Shown: one piece after another, positions 26,886 through 36,225 of the stretch
How the letters are laid out: every line of letters begins with the position of its first letter
Position numbering within the stretch: the first letter of the stretch is position 1
Translations under genes and position numbers: made by a program
Assembly (NCBI RefSeq): GCF_039372665.1
Contig: NZ_CP134994.1
Span: 62,001 to 126,000, forward strand
DNA: 64,000 nt
Reading direction: 5' to 3'
Source of the DNA: Buchnera aphidicola (Ceratovacuna keduensis)
Lineage (GTDB): Bacteria > Pseudomonadota > Gammaproteobacteria > Enterobacterales > Enterobacteriaceae
The notes under the pieces: generated by a model
What the model saw: the letters and a program-made list of their open reading frames with translations, nothing else
Databases searched by the model: none
Told to the model about the DNA's origin: nothing

Positions 26886-29084
26886 ATGAAAAACATTGTT
26901 TTTATTGTAAAAATAGCATTTAATATACCTGTTAATAAAATATTTTCATATTTATATAATCTTAGAGAATTTCCTATAATTGGAGGAAGAGTAATAGTAA
27001 ATTTTAATAATAAAAAAATAATAGGAATAATATTATCTTATAAAATATATAATAATAAAAAAAAATATTTTAAATTAAAATATGTAAATTATGTTATTGA
27101 CAAAGTTTCTATTTTTAACAATTTTGTGTGGAAAACTATATTAAAATGTTCTGAATATTATGAATGTTCTATAAATTTTATAATTTTTTTTGGTATTCCT
27201 AATTTTATAAAAAATGGTAAGATTTTTAAACATAATTTAAAATATTTTTGGTATATAACAAATTATGGAAAAAAATTGAATTTAAAAATTATAAAAATGT
27301 GTAAAAAAAAAATTTTTATTATAAAATTATTAAAAAAAAATGTTTTATATGTTGATGATGTTAAAAAATATAATTTATCAAATTATATTTTAAATTTACT
27401 TAAAAAAGAAAATATATGTAAAAAAAAAAATATATTTTTTAAAAAAAAAAATAATGAAATTTTTAATTTAATTAATAAAAATGTTATTAAAGTTAAAAAA
27501 AATATAGAAATAAAATTAGAAAAAATTATAAAAAATTTGAATAGTTTTAAAGTATGGTTGTTAACTAATTCTTTATTTCATCAAAAAATTAAATTTTATA
27601 TTTTATTATTTAGAAAAGTTTTAAAATATAATTTAAAAATATTATTAATAGTTTCTAATTATTATTTATTAAATAAGTTTAAAAAAGAAATAGAAAAAAA
27701 TATATTTGTTTCTATATATTCTTATCATTCAAATTTAACAGAAAAAAAAAAATCATTTTATTGGAAAATATTTAGAAAAAAACATCCAGCTATAATAATA
27801 TCTACTAAAATAGGAATATTTGTTCCAATTGTAAATTTAGGAATATTAATATTAGATGAAGAAAATAGTAATTCTTATAAAATTGTAGATAAATGGACTT
27901 TTAATATTAAAAATGTTTTTTTAATAAGATCATATTTTGAAAAAATACCTATTATTTTAGAATCCTCTGAACCTGAATTAAATACATTACATAATGTATA
28001 TAAAAATAAAATAAAGAAAATAAAAATTTCTAATAAAATAATAAATTATTATAAAAATTTAAATAAAATTTTAATAAACATGAACAATGAAAGATTCAAA
28101 GGTGTTTTTTCTATTTCTTTAATAAACAAAATTAATATATTTTTAAAAAAAAATAATAATATATGCATATTAATAGATAACATATCTAATATATTTTTTT
28201 TTATAAAATGTTACTTTTGTAAAAGTATATTAAAATGTAATTTTTGTAATCAAATTTGTGAATTTAAAATTTATGAAAAAAAAATTTTTTGTAGATTTTG
28301 TTTTTTTGATAAAAATATTTTTTTTAGTTGTTTTAAATGTGGAAGTAAAAAATTCTATTATAAAAAGTGTAATATTTCTTTTTTAATAAAAAATATACAA
28401 GAAGTTTTTCCAAAGATACCTATATTTTTTTTAAAAGAAAAAAATATTAAAAATAATTTTTCTTTTTTATCTAAATCTATTTTTTTAATAAAAAATGAAA
28501 ATATATATAAATATAAATTAAACAACATAGATTTATTAGTATTACTTTATATAGATTATTATTTTAATCTTCCATATTTTAAGCATATAGAAATTTTTAG
28601 TCAGAAATATTATGGTATAATTAGATTATTTTTGGATAATTTTAATTTTTCTTTTACTATTATAATTCAAACTAAACTTATAAAAAATAGTTTATTTAAT
28701 AAATTTTTTTATTGTGGTTATATGATTTTTTCTGAATATTTATTATATATTAGAAAAAAATATAATTTGCCTCCTTTTAATTTTCATGCAATAATAAGAT
28801 TAGAAAGTAAAAATAAAAAAAAAGTTTTTATTTTATTAAAAAAAATTTTAATAATTTTTAATAAATCATATATTTATGATAATAGAGATTTTTTTTTTAT
28901 AAGTTGTAATAATATTTATTTTAATAAATATAATAATTATTTTTATTCAAAAATATTATTATCACATTCATCTAAATTATTTTTAAGAAAAATTTTTAGA
29001 AAATTAAAAGAATATTTCAAAAATTTTTTATATATTAATAATATTAATATATTTTTTGATATAGATACTGTACAAACAATTTAA
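26886..29084 (+). CDS. priA: PriA-like primosome protein with a degenerate helicase core
   Basis: PriA restarts collapsed replication forks by binding DNA, unwinding and loading the primosome. The product has 732 residues, as in E. coli, from the ATG at 26886 (NIPVNKIFSYLYNLREFP aligns with the PriA DNA-binding domain). All eight zinc-binding cysteines are kept (KCYFC, KCNFC, FCRFC, SCFKC). The ATPase is not: the Walker A GVTGSGKT is NSLFHQKI at about residues 228-235, DEEH is DEEN, and the motifs GTQMLAKGHHFP and QVAGRAGR have no counterpart. The C-terminal NLPPF segment and final FDIDTVQTI match PriA. It probably cannot hydrolyse ATP; a zinc-dependent scaffold role is inference. Confidence 0.85.
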   Translation: MKNIVFIVKIAFNIPVNKIFSYLYNLREFPIIGGRVIVNFNNKKIIGIILSYKIYNNKKKYFKLKYVNYVIDKVSIFNNFVWKTILKCSEYYECSINFIIFFGIPNFIKNGKIFKHNLKYFWYITNYGKKLNLKIIKMCKKKIFIIKLLKKNVLYVDDVKKYNLSNYILNLLKKENICKKKNIFFKKKNNEIFNLINKNVIKVKKNIEIKLEKIIKNLNSFKVWLLTNSLFHQKIKFYILLFRKVLKYNLKILLIVSNYYLLNKFKKEIEKNIFVSIYSYHSNLTEKKKSFYWKIFRKKHPAIIISTKIGIFVPIVNLGILILDEENSNSYKIVDKWTFNIKNVFLIRSYFEKIPIILESSEPELNTLHNVYKNKIKKIKISNKIINYYKNLNKILINMNNERFKGVFSISLINKINIFLKKNNNICILIDNISNIFFFIKCYFCKSILKCNFCNQICEFKIYEKKIFCRFCFFDKNIFFSCFKCGSKKFYYKKCNISFLIKNIQEVFPKIPIFFLKEKNIKNNFSFLSKSIFLIKNENIYKYKLNNIDLLVLLYIDYYFNLPYFKHIEIFSQKYYGIIRLFLDNFNFSFTIIIQTKLIKNSLFNKFFYCGYMIFSEYLLYIRKKYNLPPFNFHAIIRLESKNKKKVFILLKKILIIFNKSYIYDNRDFFFISCNNIYFNKYNNYFYSKILLSHSSKLFLRKIFRKLKEYFKNFLYINNINIFFDIDTVQTI

Positions 29085-29157
29085 TTTTTTATGATACTAT
29101 AAAATATATATTTTTTTTTAAATTTCATAAAATGAAATAATATTTAGGAACAATTTT

Positions 29158-30441
29158 ATGATAAATAAAGAAATAATAAATAAATTTAAAAATTCAGGAT
29201 TTATTTATAAGATTACAAACAAAAAAAAATTTTTAAAAATTACTAAAAAATATAATAGTATATCATTATATTGTGGTTTTGATCCTACTTCAGATAGTTT
29301 ACACGTAGGTCATATTTTACCTATATTGTTTTTAAAAAAAATGCAAGAATACGGAAATAAAATAATTTTTTTAATAGGAGGAAGTACTAGTTTAATAGGT
29401 GATCCTAGTTTTAAAAAAAAAGAAAGAAAATTATTTTCTAAAAAAAAAAATTTAAAATATCAAAAAAAAATAAAATTACAGATATCATCAATTTTAAAAA
29501 AAAATTTTTTTAACAAAAATGTAAAAATTTTAAATAATTATAAATGGTTTAGTAATATCAATATAATAGATTTCTTAAGAAATATTGGAAAAAATTTTTC
29601 TATAAATAACATGATAAATAAATCTTCTGTTATAGATAGAATAAATAGATCAGATAAAGGAATGTCATTTTCTGAATTTTCATATAGTCTTTTACAATCA
29701 TATGATTTTTCTTATTTAAATAAAAAATATAATACTATATTACAAATAGGAGGTTCAGATCAATGGGGTAATATTGTATCAGGTATAAATTTAACTAAAA
29801 AATTATATAAAAATAAAGTATTTGGTATTACAATACCATTATTTGTAAAAAAAAATGGTAAAAAGTTTGGTAAAAGTTCCAAAGGTTCTATATGGTTAGA
29901 TAAAAAAAAAACTTCTGTATATGATTTTTATCAATTTTGGTTAAATATATCTGATGAAGAAACTAATAATTTTATGAAAATTTTTTGTTTTGTTGGCATA
30001 TTAGATAAAAAAAAAATAAAAAAAAAATGTTCTATAAAAAATATTATAGAAAACAGAAAAAATATAGCAAATTCTATTACTAAATTTGTACATGGAAAAA
30101 ATTTTTTAAAAATAGTTAAAAAAATTTCTAAAATATTATTTAAAAAAAAAATTTTTTTTATAAATAAAAATAGTTTTAATTTTTTAACTAAAAAATATGT
30201 TGGAATTAATAAATTTTATGTAAATAAAAATAATAATTTATCAGAAATATTATTAAAAACTTTTTTTTCTAAATCTTTAAGTAAATCTAAAAAAATTATT
30301 TTATCAGGTGGTATAAAAATAAATAATATAGTAAAAAAAAATTATAATTATATTTTTAAAAGTTCAGATAAGATATTTTCTAAATATTCTTTATTATCAA
30401 AAGGTAAAAAAAAATTTTGTATATTATGTTGGAAAAAATAA
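29158..30441 (+). CDS. tyrS: Tyrosyl-tRNA synthetase
   Basis: TyrS charges tRNA-Tyr. The product has 427 residues (424 in E. coli). Class I signatures are LYCGFDPTSDSLHVGHILP and KFGKSSKGSIWLD (the KMSKS-type loop); QIGGSDQWGNIVSG contributes to tyrosine binding. A divergent S4-like RNA-binding domain occupies the last 70 residues (SEILLKTFFSKSLSKSKK onward). An AGGA ribosome-binding site precedes the ATG. It converges on sufA with 5 bases between stops. Confidence 0.96.
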   Translation: MINKEIINKFKNSGFIYKITNKKKFLKITKKYNSISLYCGFDPTSDSLHVGHILPILFLKKMQEYGNKIIFLIGGSTSLIGDPSFKKKERKLFSKKKNLKYQKKIKLQISSILKKNFFNKNVKILNNYKWFSNINIIDFLRNIGKNFSINNMINKSSVIDRINRSDKGMSFSEFSYSLLQSYDFSYLNKKYNTILQIGGSDQWGNIVSGINLTKKLYKNKVFGITIPLFVKKNGKKFGKSSKGSIWLDKKKTSVYDFYQFWLNISDEETNNFMKIFCFVGILDKKKIKKKCSIKNIIENRKNIANSITKFVHGKNFLKIVKKISKILFKKKIFFINKNSFNFLTKKYVGINKFYVNKNNNLSEILLKTFFSKSLSKSKKIILSGGIKINNIVKKNYNYIFKSSDKIFSKYSLLSKGKKKFCILCWKK

Positions 30442-30446
30442 TTTTT

Positions 30447-30821
30447 TTATATATTAAAACTTTTTCCACATCCACAAAAATTTTTTATTTTTTCATTAAT
30501 AAATTTAAACTTTTTATTAATGCCTTCTTTTATAAAATCTATTTTTGTATTATTTAATATTTTTAAATATTTTTTATTTATTAATATATGTATTTTATTT
30601 TTTAAAATAATATATTTTTTATTTTTTTTATTATCTTTTTTATTTTCTATAAATTTCATTTTATATTCTAGTCCTGCACATCCAGATTTTTTTATATAAA
30701 TTTCTAGTATCTTTTTTTTAAATTTTTTTTTAATTAGTATTTTTATTTGTTTTTCTGCTTTTCTTGTAATAAAAATTTTTTTTGAATTTTTATCTATTTT
30801 ATATTCTATTATTTTTTCCAT
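30447..30821 (-). CDS. sufA: SufA, A-type iron-sulfur cluster carrier
   Basis: A-type carriers bind and deliver Fe-S clusters to target proteins such as the complex I subunits encoded later in this window. The product has 124 residues (122 in E. coli SufA). The three ligand cysteines are visible in KSGCAGLEYKM and FCGCGKSFNI. The segment IDFIKEGINKKFKFINEK resembles SufA more than IscA or ErpA. Position next to ydiK and aroH, as in Buchnera and near the E. coli suf locus, supports the name. The middle part is unusually lysine-rich. Confidence 0.85.
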   Translation of the reverse strand: MEKIIEYKIDKNSKKIFITRKAEKQIKILIKKKFKKKILEIYIKKSGCAGLEYKMKFIENKKDNKKNKKYIILKNKIHILINKKYLKILNNTKIDFIKEGINKKFKFINEKIKNFCGCGKSFNI

Positions 30822-31058
30822 ATTTCTTATTTATAAATATTTTTTAATTTTTTATATATTATATATTATATAAAAAATTTAAATTTTTTTAAATTAAATT
30901 ATTTATATAATTAAAATATTTTTAAAAAATATTTTTAATATTTTATTATTAAATATTATTAACAAAAATTTTTAAAAAAATAAAAGTATATTTTTCTTAA
31001 GATTAAAAATATTTTTTTTTAATTAAAATTAAATTAAGTAATTTTTTAGGTGATTTTT

Positions 31059-32123
31059 ATGAAAAATTCTAAATTATTTATGTATTCTAAAAAAGAAATA
31101 TTTTCTTTAATTTTTATTTTTTTATTGTCATTTTTAAGTTTTCTAATTCTTAGGCCATTTATATTTAGTTTTATTTGGTCATGTATGATAGTTATTTCTA
31201 CTTGGCCTATTATGATAAAAATACAAAAAATTTTTTTTAATAAACGTTATATTGCAATAGTAATTATGACATTTTTTATTTTTATTTTTATTTTAGTTCC
31301 GATATTATTTTTTTTTAATATATTAATATATAATTCTAAATCTTTTATAATGTTTTTATTTTCTGAAGATTTCAAAATTCCAGATCTAATTTTTTTAAAG
31401 AATATACCATTTATAGGAAAAAAAATATTTTATAATTATCAAAAATTAACTATTAATAATAGTTCTAATATTATAAAATATCTTCAACCATATATATTTA
31501 AATTATCAGAATTTTTTTTTGAAAAAATAGGATATTTTAGTTATATAATTATACAATTAAATTTTATATTGATATTTAATATTTTACTTTTTTATAATGG
31601 AGAAAAATTTGTATATGTAGTAAAAAGTTTTGCTATTAGAATTTCTTATAAATATGGGAATTCAATATTATTATTAATAGGAAAATCTATTAGAGCTATA
31701 TCTATAGTAGTTTTAATTACTACTTTTGTACAATCATTATTTGGATGGATAGGATTAATAGTATCTGGAATTCCATATTTTTCTTTTTTTTCTTTTTTAA
31801 TATTTTTATGTTGTTTTTTACAATTAGGTCCACTTCCTATATTAGTTCCTTTATCAATATGGTTATTTATAAACAATAATTTTATTTCTGGATCTATTTT
31901 AACAATTTGGAGTTTATTTATTTGTATTTTAGATAATACGTTAAAACCAGCTTTAATACAGTTAGGAATAAGATTACCTTTTTTTATAATATTGTTTGGT
32001 GTAATAGGAGGGTTATTAGCTTTTGGAATAATAGGTGTTTTTATAGGTCCTACAGTTTTATTAATTATGTATAGATTAATAATATTATATTTGAATAAAA
32101 GTTCTAAGTATAATTTTTTTTAA
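31059..32123 (+). CDS. ydiK: YdiK, AI-2E family membrane protein
   Basis: This 354-residue protein (370 in E. coli YdiK) has about seven or eight hydrophobic segments, with paired helices at residues 15-55, a cluster around 60-90 and a C-terminal group ending LAFGIIGVFIGPTVLLIMYR, the typical AI-2E transporter ending. The substrate is unknown; the family includes autoinducer-2 exporters and sodium/proton antiporters. I chose the ATG at 31059 with AGGTGA at 31048-31053; the GTG at 31050 lies inside that ribosome-binding site. Confidence 0.9.
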   Translation: MKNSKLFMYSKKEIFSLIFIFLLSFLSFLILRPFIFSFIWSCMIVISTWPIMIKIQKIFFNKRYIAIVIMTFFIFIFILVPILFFFNILIYNSKSFIMFLFSEDFKIPDLIFLKNIPFIGKKIFYNYQKLTINNSSNIIKYLQPYIFKLSEFFFEKIGYFSYIIIQLNFILIFNILLFYNGEKFVYVVKSFAIRISYKYGNSILLLIGKSIRAISIVVLITTFVQSLFGWIGLIVSGIPYFSFFSFLIFLCCFLQLGPLPILVPLSIWLFINNNFISGSILTIWSLFICILDNTLKPALIQLGIRLPFFIILFGVIGGLLAFGIIGVFIGPTVLLIMYRLIILYLNKSSKYNFF

Positions 32124-32287
32124 AGATATATTTTTTATAAAAATTTTATATTTTCAAAAATTTTATAACAAATTTTAAATTGCAAGAACATTTTTATTAA
32201 ATTTTTGATAAAATATTGTATATACATTTCGATATTTTTCTAATATTTTTTATATTTATTTTTATAAAAATTGTTATAGAGAACAAA

Positions 32288-33334
32288 ATGAAAAAAATAA
32301 AAAAATTAAGAATTTCTAAAGTTGAAAAGTTAGTAACTCCTATAGAAGTTTATAATAGTTATAAATTAAGCGAAAATGTTATAAATAATGTTAAAAAATC
32401 TAGAAAAAGAATTTGTAATATAATAAATGGTAAAGATAAAAGATTATTAGTAATAATAGGTCCTTGTTCAATACATGATACTAAATCTGCAATTGATTAT
32501 GCTAATAAATTATTTGAAAAAAGAAAAAAATATGAATCTAGACTAGAAATAGTTATGAGAACTTATTTTGAAAAACCTAGAACAGTAGTTGGTTGGAAAG
32601 GTTTAATAATAGATCCTTATTTAGATGGAAGTTTAAAAATAAACGATGGTCTTAAGATAGCTAGAAAATTATTAATAGATATAAATGAAATTGGAGTTCC
32701 TTCATCTACAGAATTTTTAGATATGTCTATAGGTCAATTTATATATGATTTAATAAGTTGGGGTGCTATAGGAGCTAGAACTACTGAAAGTCAAATTCAT
32801 AGAGAAATGGCATCTTCTTTGCCTTGTGCTATAGGATTTAAAAATGGTACTGATGGAAATATAAAAATATCTATAGATGCAATTAAGTCTGCAAGCTGTG
32901 AACACTTATTTTTAACTTCTAATTTATATGGAAATGTTGTAGTTAATCATACTTTAGGAAATAAAAATTTGCATATAATAATGAGGGGAGGTAAAAAACC
33001 TAACTATTATGATAATGATATAAAAAATGCAATGTATTTACTAAAAAAAAATGGATTAAAAAAATATTTAATGATAGATTTTAGTCATGCTAATTGTTTT
33101 AAAAATCATGTTTTACAATTAGAAGTATCTAATTCTATATGTTCTCAAATAAAAAATGGAAATAATTTTATTTGTGGTGTTATGATAGAAAGTTTTTTAG
33201 AAGAAGGATCTCAAAATATTAATTCAAAAAATAATTTAATATATGGAAAGTCAATTACTGATCCCTGTTTAAGTTGGAAAGATAGTGAAAAAATTTTAGA
33301 CAATTTAGCAGATTCTATAGATTATCGTTTTTAA
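32288..33334 (+). CDS. aroH: 3-deoxy-7-phosphoheptulonate synthase, AroH type
   Basis: DAHP synthase joins phosphoenolpyruvate and erythrose 4-phosphate, the entry step to chorismate. The product has 348 residues, the same length as E. coli AroH, and follows it closely: RLLVIIGPCSIHD, RTYFEKPRTVVGWKGLI, SWGAIGARTTESQIHREMAS, FKNGTDGN, IMRGGKKPNYYDND, DFSHANC and the final SITDPCLSWKD. I chose the ATG at 32288; the longer frame from a TTG adds only hydrophobic residues. It is the AroH (tryptophan-sensitive) type by similarity; the feedback-site position 147 is Ser here instead of Val. Confidence 0.95.
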   Translation: MKKIKKLRISKVEKLVTPIEVYNSYKLSENVINNVKKSRKRICNIINGKDKRLLVIIGPCSIHDTKSAIDYANKLFEKRKKYESRLEIVMRTYFEKPRTVVGWKGLIIDPYLDGSLKINDGLKIARKLLIDINEIGVPSSTEFLDMSIGQFIYDLISWGAIGARTTESQIHREMASSLPCAIGFKNGTDGNIKISIDAIKSASCEHLFLTSNLYGNVVVNHTLGNKNLHIIMRGGKKPNYYDNDIKNAMYLLKKNGLKKYLMIDFSHANCFKNHVLQLEVSNSICSQIKNGNNFICGVMIESFLEEGSQNINSKNNLIYGKSITDPCLSWKDSEKILDNLADSIDYRF

Positions 33335-33341
33335 TAAATTA

Positions 33342-33369
33342 GTACCAGTCTTATATTTTTGGCTGGTAC
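33342..33369 (+). terminator. Hairpin after aroH, probable terminator
   Basis: Arms GTACCAGTC (33342-33350) and GGCTGGTAC (33361-33369) pair over 9 bases with one T-G, enclosing a 10-base loop of mostly T. It starts eight bases after the aroH stop. The T run after the stem is weak, so termination strength is uncertain. Confidence 0.65.
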
Positions 33370-33637
33370 AAAATTTTAATTATATATTTTTTTTTGATTA
33401 CATTAATGTTTTTAATTAAATAAAAATAATATATTAATTATAATGAAGTTTTTGTATATTATTAATTTTATATTAATAATAAAAAATAATGAATTAAAAA
33501 AAAAATCATTAAAAATTTTTTAATAAATACAAAATTTATAAAATATTAATTTTATATTTATTTATAAAATAAAAAATAAATTATTTAACATTGCCAATTT
33601 TATATTAACAGATAAATAATTTTCTTTAATAAATAAT
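33370..33637. other. Non-coding AT-rich spacer between aroH and thrS
   Basis: The whole gene-free stretch from the aroH stop to thrS is 303 bases. Apart from the aroH hairpin I see only A+T-rich sequence, with ATTATTAAT-type palindromes near 33460. No RNA gene or eroded reading frame is recognisable. The thrS frame is closed by a TAA at 33617-33619, so no lost N-terminal coding part is hidden here in frame. It must contain the promoter of the thrS-pheT cluster, which I cannot localise. Confidence 0.6.
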
Positions 33638-35371
33638 ATGAATAAAAAAGAATTTTTGAACGTTATACAAAACTCTTGTATACAATTATTGTCTTATGCT
33701 GTAAAAAAATTATGGCCTAAAACTAAATTTGCAAGTTTTGGTTTTAGTAAAAAAGAATTTTATTGCGATTTTGAAATGAAAAATAATTTAAATAAAAATA
33801 GTTTAAGTTTAATATTTAATAAAATGAAAGAACTTTGTAAAAATTATTATTGTATAAGATCTAAAAAATTTAATATAAATAGATTAATAAAAATTTTTTC
33901 TTCTTATAAAGAAAATTATCAAGTTTTTATTTTAAAAAATATTTTTAAAGATAAAAAAAAATTAATAAATATTTATTTTCACAATAATCATTTTGCTTTT
34001 GTTCCAGGAACTCAAATTAATAATATAAAACTTTGTAAAAATTTTTTTTTAACTAAATTTTCTGGTGTATACTGGAATGGTAAAAAAAATAATAAAGTTT
34101 TACAAAGAATATATGGAGTTGTTTTTTCTACTAAAAAAAAAATGTTATATTATATTAAAAAAAATATAGATTTAAATAAATATGATCATAGAAAATTAGG
34201 TGTTAAATTAAATTTATATCATATTGATAAAAAATCTCCTGGAATGATATTTTGGCATAAAAATGGTTTTATAATATTTGAATTATTAAAAAAATTTTTA
34301 AGAAAATATTTATATAAATATAATTATCAAGAAGTAATTACTCCTATTATAATGAGTAAAGATATATGGAAAAGAAGTGGTCATTTTAAAAGTTATAAAG
34401 AACATATTTTTAATACATTTTCTGAAAATAAAGATTATTGTATAAAACCTATGAATTGTCCAGGTCATATTAAAATATTTAATCAAACTATAAGATCTTA
34501 TAAAGATTTACCTATAAGATTATCTGAATTTGGAATTTGTCATAGAAATGAATATTCAGGTTCTCTTCATGGATTAATGAGAACTAGATCTTTTACTCAA
34601 GATGATGCACATATATTTTGCAGAAAAAGTCAGTTTGAAAAAGAAATAAATAAATGTATTAGAATGATATTTAAAATTTATAAAGTTTTTAATTTTAAAA
34701 ATATAAAAATACATTTTTCTACTAGACCAAAAAATAGTATTGGAGATGATAATACTTGGAAATTTTCAGAAGAAATTTTATATAAAATTTTAAAAAACAA
34801 TAATATAAATTTTAATTTTAAACATGGTGATGGTGCATTTTATGGACCAAAAATAGAATTCATTTTAGAGGATCGTTTATATAGAAATTGGCAATGTGGA
34901 ACTATTCAATTAGACTTTTATATTGCTAAACGTTTAAAAGTTTTTTATATTAATAAATATAATATAAAAAAAAATCCTATAATAATACATAGAGCAATTT
35001 TAGGATCTATTGAAAGATTTATAGGAATATTGTTAGAAGAATATTATGGAAATTTACCTTTATGGATATCTCCTATACAAATAGTTATAATAAGTGTATC
35101 TAAAAAACATAAATATTATGTAAAAAATATTTCTAAAAAATTAATTAAAAATGATTTTAGAGTTATTTATGATACAAATAATGTTACTATAAGTTCTAAA
35201 ATAAGAAAATATTCTACTATAAAAATTCCATATATTTTAATATGTGGAGACATGGAAATGAAAAGTTCAAGTTTAACAGTAAGAGATTTTAATGGAAAAA
35301 TAACTAATAGAGTTTTTGTTGAAGATTTTATAAAACAAATTTCAAAAAAAATATATTCTTATAGTTTTTAA
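33638..35371 (+). CDS. thrS: Threonyl-tRNA synthetase lacking TGS domain and editing residues
   Basis: ThrS charges tRNA-Thr. The product has 577 residues against 642 in E. coli. The N-terminal TGS domain is absent, confirmed by an in-frame stop 21 bases upstream. The second domain, which in E. coli hydrolyses Ser-tRNA-Thr, is present but its active residues are changed: His73 to Gln16, His77 to Tyr20, Asp180 to Ala120, Cys182 to Val122 and His186 to Gln126. The catalytic core is intact, with zinc ligands in KPMNCPGH, DDAHIFC and IIHRAILGS and the class II motifs around FGICHRNEYSGSLHGLMRTR. The anticodon domain closes the protein. It should charge but not proofread. It heads the thrS-infC-rpmI-rplT-pheST cluster. 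Confidence 0.95.
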   Translation: MNKKEFLNVIQNSCIQLLSYAVKKLWPKTKFASFGFSKKEFYCDFEMKNNLNKNSLSLIFNKMKELCKNYYCIRSKKFNINRLIKIFSSYKENYQVFILKNIFKDKKKLINIYFHNNHFAFVPGTQINNIKLCKNFFLTKFSGVYWNGKKNNKVLQRIYGVVFSTKKKMLYYIKKNIDLNKYDHRKLGVKLNLYHIDKKSPGMIFWHKNGFIIFELLKKFLRKYLYKYNYQEVITPIIMSKDIWKRSGHFKSYKEHIFNTFSENKDYCIKPMNCPGHIKIFNQTIRSYKDLPIRLSEFGICHRNEYSGSLHGLMRTRSFTQDDAHIFCRKSQFEKEINKCIRMIFKIYKVFNFKNIKIHFSTRPKNSIGDDNTWKFSEEILYKILKNNNINFNFKHGDGAFYGPKIEFILEDRLYRNWQCGTIQLDFYIAKRLKVFYINKYNIKKNPIIIHRAILGSIERFIGILLEEYYGNLPLWISPIQIVIISVSKKHKYYVKNISKKLIKNDFRVIYDTNNVTISSKIRKYSTIKIPYILICGDMEMKSSSLTVRDFNGKITNRVFVEDFIKQISKKIYSYSF

Positions 35372-35388
35372 CTTAGAGGAAATACAGT

Positions 35389-35928
35389 ATTAAATTAAAA
35401 AAAAAAAATAAATTTGCTAAAAATAATAAGATAAATAAACAAATAACAGCAAATAAAGTTCGTTTAATAGGAATTGATGGTAATTTAATAGGGATAGTTA
35501 ATTTAGAAGAAGCTATAATGGAATCAGAAAAGATTAATTGTGATTTAGTTGAAATTAATCCTAATTCTTTTCCTCCTGTTTGCAGAATAATGAATTATGG
35601 AAAATTTTTATATGAAAAAAATAAAAATTCTAAATTTCAAAATAAAAATCAAAAAAAAATTCAAATTAAAGAAATAAAATTTAGACCTGTTACTTTTGAA
35701 GGAGATTATCAAGTAAAGTTAAGAAGACTAAAAAAATTTTTATTATTAGGAAATAAAGTGAAAATTACTATTAGATTTAGAGGAAGGGAAATGACTCATA
35801 AAGAAATTGGAATAAATGTTTTACATAGAGTTAAAAATGATTTATCTGATATTTCTACAGTAGATTTTTTTCCTAGAAAAATTGAAGGAAGACAGATGAT
35901 AATGTTATTATCTTCTAAAAAAAAATAA
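35389..35928 (+). CDS. infC: Translation initiation factor IF-3 with AUU start codon
   Basis: IF-3 binds the 30S subunit and checks the start codon. The frame reads upstream of the first ATG (35518) through residues aligned to E. coli IF-3 ([16 protein letters not shown]), and the only plausible start is ATT at 35389, preceded by AGAGGA at 35375-35380 and closed upstream by TAG at 35374-35376. This gives 179 residues (180 in E. coli). E. coli infC also starts at AUU, the basis of its autoregulation. Core motifs are [24 protein letters not shown] and [12 protein letters not shown]. Twelve A residues (35397-35408) follow the start closely. thrS ends 17 bases before. Confidence 0.95.
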   Translation: MKLKKKNKFAKNNKINKQITANKVRLIGIDGNLIGIVNLEEAIMESEKINCDLVEINPNSFPPVCRIMNYGKFLYEKNKNSKFQNKNQKKIQIKEIKFRPVTFEGDYQVKLRRLKKFLLLGNKVKITIRFRGREMTHKEIGINVLHRVKNDLSDISTVDFFPRKIEGRQMIMLLSSKKK

Positions 35929-35976
35929 AATATTTAAATTAAAATATTAAATAAATGTTTTAGGAAATTTATATTT

Positions 35977-36174
35977 ATGATTAAAAACAAAACTTTAAAA
36001 AGTGCTTATAAAAGATTTAAGAAGACTTCTACTGGTTTATTTAAAAGGAAAAAAAGTAATTTACGTCATTTGCTTACTAAAAAAAGTAGTAATTATAAAA
36101 GAAAACTTAGAAAAAAAAATATTGTATCAAAACATGATAGAAAAAGAATTCGTTTGTTTATTCCATATGTATAA
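35977..36174 (+). CDS. rpmI: 50S ribosomal protein L35
   Basis: This 65-residue, highly basic protein ends SKHDRKRIRLFIPYV and contains KTLKSAYKRFKKTSTGLFKRKK, both typical of L35 (65 residues in E. coli). An AGGAAA ribosome-binding site precedes the ATG. It lies between infC and rplT in the conserved IF3-L35-L20 order. Confidence 0.96.
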   Translation: MIKNKTLKSAYKRFKKTSTGLFKRKKSNLRHLLTKKSSNYKRKLRKKNIVSKHDRKRIRLFIPYV

Positions 36175-36225
36175 TGTATTTTTTTTGTTCTAATTATTTT
36201 TATTTTTTTTAAAAATGAGAAATAT

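Noticed and set aside
32725..32740. AroH feedback-site change (Val147 to Ser)
   Set aside because: Gly149 next to it is kept and one substitution is too little to argue for loss of tryptophan control.
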